From positions 1 to 23,217 of the IMG/VR virus record IMGVR_UViG_3300046514_000485: DNA of 23,217 nucleotides; one strand, 5' to 3'. Below the pieces are notes generated by a model that saw only the letters and a list, made by a program, of their open reading frames with translations, was not told where the DNA came from and ran no database searches. Shown piece by piece: positions 19,338 to 23,217 of this stretch (position 1 is the first letter of the stretch; each line of letters starts with the position of its first letter). A program made the translations under genes and the position numbers. This DNA is from a virus.

Positions 19338-19352
19338 GTTCAAAATTTGAAA
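19338..19352. promoter_or_regulatory. Dyad-like element before the ATP-grasp gene
   Basis: GTTCAAAATTTGAAA is one base from GTTCA-N5-TGAAC and matches the core at 6810-6824 at 13 of 15 positions. It lies in the 22-base gap before the ATP-grasp ATG (19358), the widest gap in this stretch. Confidence 0.35.
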
Positions 19353-19357
19353 ATCCT

Positions 19358-20773
19358 ATGAGTCGATTTTTCATAGCATCCATGTATGGGGACAGCGCGT
19401 TTTTGGGCTTGCGCTTGAAACGTGAAGGTCACAAGGTCCGGTTGTTTATTCAGCATCCGGTTTGTAAGCCTATATATGATGGCATGCTCGACAAAGCCCA
19501 GTCGCCTATGCCCGACAGTGATGAGACTGTGATCGTCGATAGCGAAGGAATGGGCTCATTCGCGGATAAACTGCGTAAGCGTGGCCAGGCTGTTATTGGG
19601 GGTTCGAAATGGTCAGACATGATCGAGCTCGATCGCGCAGCTGGCATCGGTCTGATGCAGCACTATGGGATCAAGACACCTGAAACAAAAGTTTTTAAAA
19701 GCACGGCTGATGGAATCAGCTTCTTAAAGAATCAAACGGATGAGTGGTTTTATAAGCCTTCTGACAACAAGCATGCCTCATGGACGCAAGGCGGTTATGC
19801 TGATATGCTCAGTAGGTTTATGAAACTACATCCTTCGCAAGACTATATCCTTCAGAAGAAAGTTAAAGGAACCGAGCTATCCCTCGAGGGCTGGTACAAT
19901 GGTCGCGAGTTCATCTATCCATTTAATTCGACTGTTGAGGATAAGCGTTTTCTCGCTGGCGATCTGGGCCCTAACGTCGGATGTATGGGGAATGTTGTCT
20001 GGACGTACGAAGAACCGCAGCCACGTCTTGCTAGTGCAACTCTTACTCGAATCTCACCAGCTCTTGCAAGGGCGAAGTATGTCGGTCCAGTTGATATCAA
20101 CTGCATCATTGACAGTGAGGGAACTCCTTACGGGCTTGAGTGGACTCCACGTTTCGGTTACGACGCCATACAGGCGCTTAGTTTGCTAGCTCCGGCTAAC
20201 TTTGGGGAACAGCTGGTTGAGTTCGCTAACAAGCGCTTGAGTAAATTTGATATGCGTGGCGAGTACGCGTGTACGTATAATGTAAGCGTTCCACCTTATC
20301 CTCACACTGACGATGGGAAGCTGGCTAAAGGATCTCCGGTCGATCGAGCTTTGCTTGACTATCCGACCTCGGTTATGCTCCGCGACATCATGCTCGATTC
20401 ACAGCGCCTTCCCGTAATCGCTGGCTCAACTGGGATCGTTGGAAGCTTCGGCATGATCGGACGCCAACTGGGAGTACTAAGGGATGATTGCTTTAATCTG
20501 GTTAAGCAGTTCAAAATCCCTAGCGCGCAATATCGAAATGATTGCTGCGAGCGCGTTTTCGGAGTTGTTAGAGAGCTCGATCGGTTGCTGTATGATAAGC
20601 CTTATATGGAACCCGTGCGGGTTGAAGCGCCGAAGGTAGAATATCCCAGCCCGGATACATTCAAAGAGATGATCGTTTCATCGAAATCCCAAGCTCCGGT
20701 TCACCACGCTAACAATAATGTGAACTTAGCTGTACCTCCATCTGACGTAAACAGCGCTCCGAAGTTTGAATGA
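19358..20773 (+). CDS. PurD-like ATP-grasp ligase (471 aa)
   Basis: ATP-grasp enzymes join a carboxylate to an amine through an acyl-phosphate. PurD landmarks in order: substrate-domain start (SMYGDSAFLGLRLKREGHKV, 8-27), DRAAGIGLMQHYGIKTPET (92-110), KPSDNKHA (133-140), GTELSLEGWYNG (171-182), EDKRFLAGDLGPNVGCMGN (194-212), VGPVDINCIID (242-252) and EWTPRFGY (261-268). In PurD the last motif is normally EFNARFG; here the Asn magnesium ligand is Thr (T263). Residues 300-420 correspond to the C-terminal domain. About 50 extra polar residues follow. A purine role is unlikely in a lone late gene; amide linkage on a glycan or protein fits the neighbours. ATGA joins it to the next gene. Confidence 0.8.
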   Translation: MSRFFIASMYGDSAFLGLRLKREGHKVRLFIQHPVCKPIYDGMLDKAQSPMPDSDETVIVDSEGMGSFADKLRKRGQAVIGGSKWSDMIELDRAAGIGLMQHYGIKTPETKVFKSTADGISFLKNQTDEWFYKPSDNKHASWTQGGYADMLSRFMKLHPSQDYILQKKVKGTELSLEGWYNGREFIYPFNSTVEDKRFLAGDLGPNVGCMGNVVWTYEEPQPRLASATLTRISPALARAKYVGPVDINCIIDSEGTPYGLEWTPRFGYDAIQALSLLAPANFGEQLVEFANKRLSKFDMRGEYACTYNVSVPPYPHTDDGKLAKGSPVDRALLDYPTSVMLRDIMLDSQRLPVIAGSTGIVGSFGMIGRQLGVLRDDCFNLVKQFKIPSAQYRNDCCERVFGVVRELDRLLYDKPYMEPVRVEAPKVEYPSPDTFKEMIVSSKSQAPVHHANNNVNLAVPPSDVNSAPKFE

Positions 20774-21027
20774 AAACTCCCGAGATTTTTAAAGGTGCGT
20801 TGGCTGGTTTGCTGGATATAGTTCCTGTTGGATTAGCTAGCTCTGTCGCAGTTGAAAACCTCGAGGCTGATGGAGGTTCTAGCTTCACCCTTAAAATCAA
20901 TGGTTCGACTGAAGCATGGACATTCGCCCCGGGCGATAAGCTAGGCTTCCGGATCAAAAATGAAATTAGAAAGCTAACACTCGAACCGGTGAGTGGAACG
21001 CCTAACTATCAACTTCTGGTTCACTAA
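20770..21027 (+). CDS. Small virion-type beta protein (85 aa)
   Basis: The ATG overlaps the ATP-grasp stop (ATGA) and its own TAA shares a base with the fibre ATG. It has a short apolar N-terminus (about 9-27, GALAGLLDIVPVGLASSVA, too weak for a sure membrane span), then beta strands with Lys/Asn/Ser. No catalytic motif. Position suggests a tail-fibre accessory, connector or chaperone. Unknown. Confidence 0.65.
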   Translation: MKTPEIFKGALAGLLDIVPVGLASSVAVENLEADGGSSFTLKINGSTEAWTFAPGDKLGFRIKNEIRKLTLEPVSGTPNYQLLVH

Positions 21028-22121
21028 TGGGCGCTCCTACCTTTGGCCAGAAACCTGGCGGTGGTGGGGGTGGAACGAGTAACCATCATCTTCTATCTCA
21101 CCTAACTGATTTCGATGATCATACTCAGTATCTGCTTTTAGGTGGACGTTCTGGAACAAATAACGATGCGCTCCTATCACTTGACGCGACCGGTGTCATC
21201 ACCGGCTCAGCAGGAACGGGTGTTGGCTTAGCCCTGAATGCGAACACCTCTACAACGTTCAACCCCCATGCCGTCATCAACTTCAACCAGAACGTCACGA
21301 CGATCGGCCCGATCACCGATGCCGCCCCACACGTATTCGACATGTCGCAGTCCCTCACCTGGGACACGGCGAGCCAGTTTGCGGCTATCGTCTACTTCAA
21401 CTTTGCCTCTCAGGACACGACGGTCTGGGACGTGACCGGCGCGAACGGCATTTTAGGGTTCTTCGGAATGCTTGTGCAACCAAATATCAATGGGGAAGTG
21501 GGTACAAGCGGACAGATATTGCTAGGCTTCTCAGAGCTGCTGGACTTCGAGCCCGTTATCACCGCGAAGGCGACTGGGCAGACGGCTGGATCGTTCGGTG
21601 GCTTGTTTCTCGGCAAGACGGACATGATATTCTTGGCCGACACAGGCTGCGACCTCACCGTGCCAGTCTGCGGGAACACGACGCATCAGATTCGGATCGG
21701 CGGTGATGGGACGACCACCGTTGCCGACAACTTCGGCTGGACGCACATGGGTACGATCGGCGGCGGTGGCGCGGGGACCGCGACCGTGGCCCGTGATGCA
21801 GGTCTCTGGTTTCCCCCGCGTCGCTTGAGCAACGATCCAATCATAGCGACCACCGTCTACGCGAGCGTGTTCAACGAAGATCCGGCGCGCGCGTCACAGA
21901 ATGCCGGCGCGGGCATCTTCGGATCGTCCGGAACGCCAGAAGCAGAATCAGTGCTTGAGCTCGTATCGACCCCTGGCACTCCACGGGCGTTCCTTACTCC
22001 TCGCATGGACAATACAGACGAAGGCGCCTTCTCATCTCCAGTTAACGGTATGATTATTTACAATACCACTACAGATAAGTTCCGCGGTCGTGCTGCTGGT
22101 GCATGGGTAGATCTGAACTAG
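21027..22121 (+). CDS. Tail-fibre-like receptor protein (364 aa)
   Basis: Residues 12-40 contain a Gly run and HLLSHLTDFDDHTQYLLLGG, the 'H.lLs.L..DDH.QYl..gR' fibre motif. The middle (about 65-310) is Gly/Asn/Thr/Phe-rich beta structure. The C-terminus (about 320-364) carries AFLTPRM and VNGMIIYNTTTDKF...W, a widespread fibre end domain. The middle is strongly GC-rich (63-70% in sampled lines at 21661-21780) while both ends look like the rest of the genome, so the receptor part appears exchanged. It starts in a TAATG overlap. Confidence 0.8.
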   Translation: MGAPTFGQKPGGGGGGTSNHHLLSHLTDFDDHTQYLLLGGRSGTNNDALLSLDATGVITGSAGTGVGLALNANTSTTFNPHAVINFNQNVTTIGPITDAAPHVFDMSQSLTWDTASQFAAIVYFNFASQDTTVWDVTGANGILGFFGMLVQPNINGEVGTSGQILLGFSELLDFEPVITAKATGQTAGSFGGLFLGKTDMIFLADTGCDLTVPVCGNTTHQIRIGGDGTTTVADNFGWTHMGTIGGGGAGTATVARDAGLWFPPRRLSNDPIIATTVYASVFNEDPARASQNAGAGIFGSSGTPEAESVLELVSTPGTPRAFLTPRMDNTDEGAFSSPVNGMIIYNTTTDKFRGRAAGAWVDLN

Positions 22122-22125
22122 CAAT

Positions 22126-22296
22126 ATGGACTTAACTAAATATCTAGCTGAAGCAACCCAAAATCGAGATAAAGCTAGACAACTGGTAGCTAACTATTCA
22201 ACTCAATGTGTAGGGTTAGAAGCACAGATTCAGCTTTTAGAGCTTCTCATTAAGGAAACCACTCTACCTAAACCTCCACCTGATTGGGAGCCATGA
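22126..22296 (+). CDS. Small coiled-coil protein (56 aa)
   Basis: The ATG lies 4 bases after the fibre stop. The frame is MDLTKYLAEATQNRDKARQL, then an amphipathic helix (VANYSTQCVGLEAQIQLLEL) and a Pro-rich end (PKPPPDWEP). Its TGA overlaps the next ATG (ATGA). A short coiled coil with a Pro tail may pair with the two membrane proteins behind it, or be a trimerising chaperone of the fibre. It is AT-rich like the rest of this end. Unknown function. Confidence 0.65.
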   Translation: MDLTKYLAEATQNRDKARQLVANYSTQCVGLEAQIQLLELLIKETTLPKPPPDWEP

Positions 22297-22610
22297 CAGA
22301 GTTTATAGATGTTATCATGAGGCTATCTAGTGCACTAGGTCCAGTAGGCGTTTTCTGTTTGCTCGCAGGGGTTTTGCTTGTACAGCTTTCTAGGACAAAG
22401 TCATATCATCTAGTAAATTCTGAAAAGCTGGATACCATAGCATTAACATCTGCAACAGCTAGTAACGCTAGTGCCGAAACACTCAGGATTGTAAACCTAA
22501 TGAATGGCCGTTTAATTCGACTCGAGGAATGGCGTACGCTTCATGATACAAACGATAACAATCGCTTTGATCGTTTAGAGAATGTGCTAAGTAAACATAA
22601 TCAACTATAG
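22293..22610 (+). CDS. Membrane protein with C-terminal coiled coil, holin/XhlA-like (105 aa)
   Basis: The ATG is within an ATGA overlap. One long hydrophobic span (about 15-32) is followed by basic residues (RTKSYHL). The soluble part ends in an amphipathic helix RLIRLEEWRTLHDTNDNN (73-90). This membrane-plus-coiled-coil plan resembles hemolysin XhlA-type phage proteins or holin partners. The orientation would be N-out. It is about 16 kb from the endolysin and on the opposite strand, which weakens a lysis reading. Confidence 0.65.
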   Translation: MTEFIDVIMRLSSALGPVGVFCLLAGVLLVQLSRTKSYHLVNSEKLDTIALTSATASNASAETLRIVNLMNGRLIRLEEWRTLHDTNDNNRFDRLENVLSKHNQL

Positions 22611-22618
22611 GTAAATTC

Positions 22619-22813
22619 ATGCCCCCCAGGCGAAGTAAGAGTGATATTCGATCTATCGTAGTAAATGTAGTTGGAGCTGTTTTAGCTGCATTTATTATAT
22701 CTCTATTGTATTCGAGTATCAGCCTTCGATCCGATGTGGCTGAATTGAAAGTTCAACAGCTGTTCTATCATGGAACCTGGCCTCCACCGCCAACGGTGGA
22801 AAGGAGACGATAA
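22619..22813 (+). CDS. Small membrane protein (64 aa)
   Basis: ATG at 22619 with a weak TAGG site. A basic N-terminus (PPRRSKSDIR), one span at about 13-31 and a C-terminal region with a Pro/Trp tail (TWPPPPTVERRR). With its neighbour it could form a two-component membrane complex (holin-antiholin, or an inner-membrane spanin-like part; no lipobox exists). It shares a base with the next gene (TAATG). Confidence 0.6.
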   Translation: MPPRRSKSDIRSIVVNVVGAVLAAFIISLLYSSISLRSDVAELKVQQLFYHGTWPPPPTVERRR

Positions 22814-23175
22814 TGCCGAGTCGAGTTAAGCTTCTGAACGCTGCCGCTGCTGGTTTCACAGGGACTGTATTTAAGTCTGGCATGAGTGGCTTACCGTATA
22901 GTATCTATACCCAAGGCGGTTATGGTCTTGGTGGTGGTGCTGCTGGAACGCAGGGCGTTAACATTGAAGTTTCACACGATAACGTTCAATGGGAACGCGG
23001 GATTGGGGTTGTTGGGGGTGAGAACTACACAGAAGCGACAAGCACCGTTCAGGAGCTTGTGGATCTCCCCGATAAGACCGTCGCGTACATTCAGCAGCAT
23101 CATACGTACATCCGTGCTAAAACCGGCTCGGGCCTGACCGGATCCGCGACGTGCTATTTTGAGGCCGCGCGCTAA
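22813..23175 (+). CDS. Virion-type beta protein (120 aa)
   Basis: ATG behind AAGGAGA. Gly/Ala/Thr-rich, beta in character (YSIYTQGGYGLGGGAAGTQG), with ERGIGVVGGENYTEATSTVQ and a His/Gln/Tyr stretch. Fits a tail or adaptor beta domain. Its stop overlaps the start of the gene cut by the window edge. No catalytic motif. Composition is again closer to the GC-richer genes than the three small genes before it. Confidence 0.65.
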   Translation: MPSRVKLLNAAAAGFTGTVFKSGMSGLPYSIYTQGGYGLGGGAAGTQGVNIEVSHDNVQWERGIGVVGGENYTEATSTVQELVDLPDKTVAYIQQHHTYIRAKTGSGLTGSATCYFEAAR

Positions 23176-23217
23176 TGGCATTCGCCTTTCCCATAACATT
23201 CGAGGTTCATCTCGAAT
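23175..23217 (+). CDS. Start of a gene cut by the right edge
   Basis: The ATG shares a base with the preceding TAA (TAATG). Fourteen codons are visible, beginning MAFAFPITFEVHLE, beta-like. It is called because of the coupled start; too short for more. Confidence 0.5.
   Translation, partial: MAFAFPITFEVHLE

Noticed and set aside
1-23217. tRNA genes, rRNA, integrase, transposase, attachment site
   Set aside because: No cloverleaf with a T-arm GTTC-type motif, no DDE or tyrosine/serine recombinase signature, and no terminal repeats seen by eye.

Overview
This window is a fragment of a tailed double-stranded DNA phage genome (Caudoviricetes). The evidence is an ordered head module: small and large terminase, portal, scaffold, decoration-like protein and an HK97-fold major capsid protein. 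A phage-type cell-wall peptidase and a tail-fibre-like protein are also present. Both window edges cut genes. There is no integrase, replication gene, tail tube, tape measure or tRNA here, so lifestyle and tail type cannot be read from this piece. The host is unknown. A heptosyltransferase-like enzyme and a C-x9-C-x5-C-x4-C surface-protein motif hint weakly at a Gram-negative, perhaps myxobacteria-like, host.

Layout. Positions 1-7485 read on the minus strand and hold about 21 small, tightly overlapping genes, mostly unknown, with an unusual number of CxxC zinc-ribbon proteins. The endolysin (5940-6386) lies among them. Positions 7486-7868 are a divergent control region. From 7869 to the right edge everything reads on the plus strand: TerS, TerL, five small genes, a chain of tiny ORFs, portal, an overprinted ORF, scaffold, a small structural candidate, decoration, major capsid protein, then an enzyme cassette (CmcI-type methyltransferase, GT-A glycosyltransferase, GT9/GT-B-like glycosyltransferase, PurD-like ATP-grasp ligase) interleaved with small structural or membrane genes, the fibre, and several small membrane or structural genes.

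How it may work. The enzyme genes share ATGA/GTGA stop-start overlaps with each other and sit directly behind the capsid gene. They should therefore be made late with virion proteins, which suggests modification of the particle or of a surface glycan during assembly. Expression seems organised around a recurring dyad, GTTCA-N5-TGAAC, found in intergenic regions on both arms. Two key genes (portal, endolysin) lack a good ribosome site of their own and start inside an ATGA overlap with a tiny upstream ORF framed by an inverted repeat.

The window is compositionally mosaic. Sampled 60-base lines give 60-77% G+C within 1-2085 and 63-70% inside the fibre gene, against about 38-45% in neighbouring stretches.
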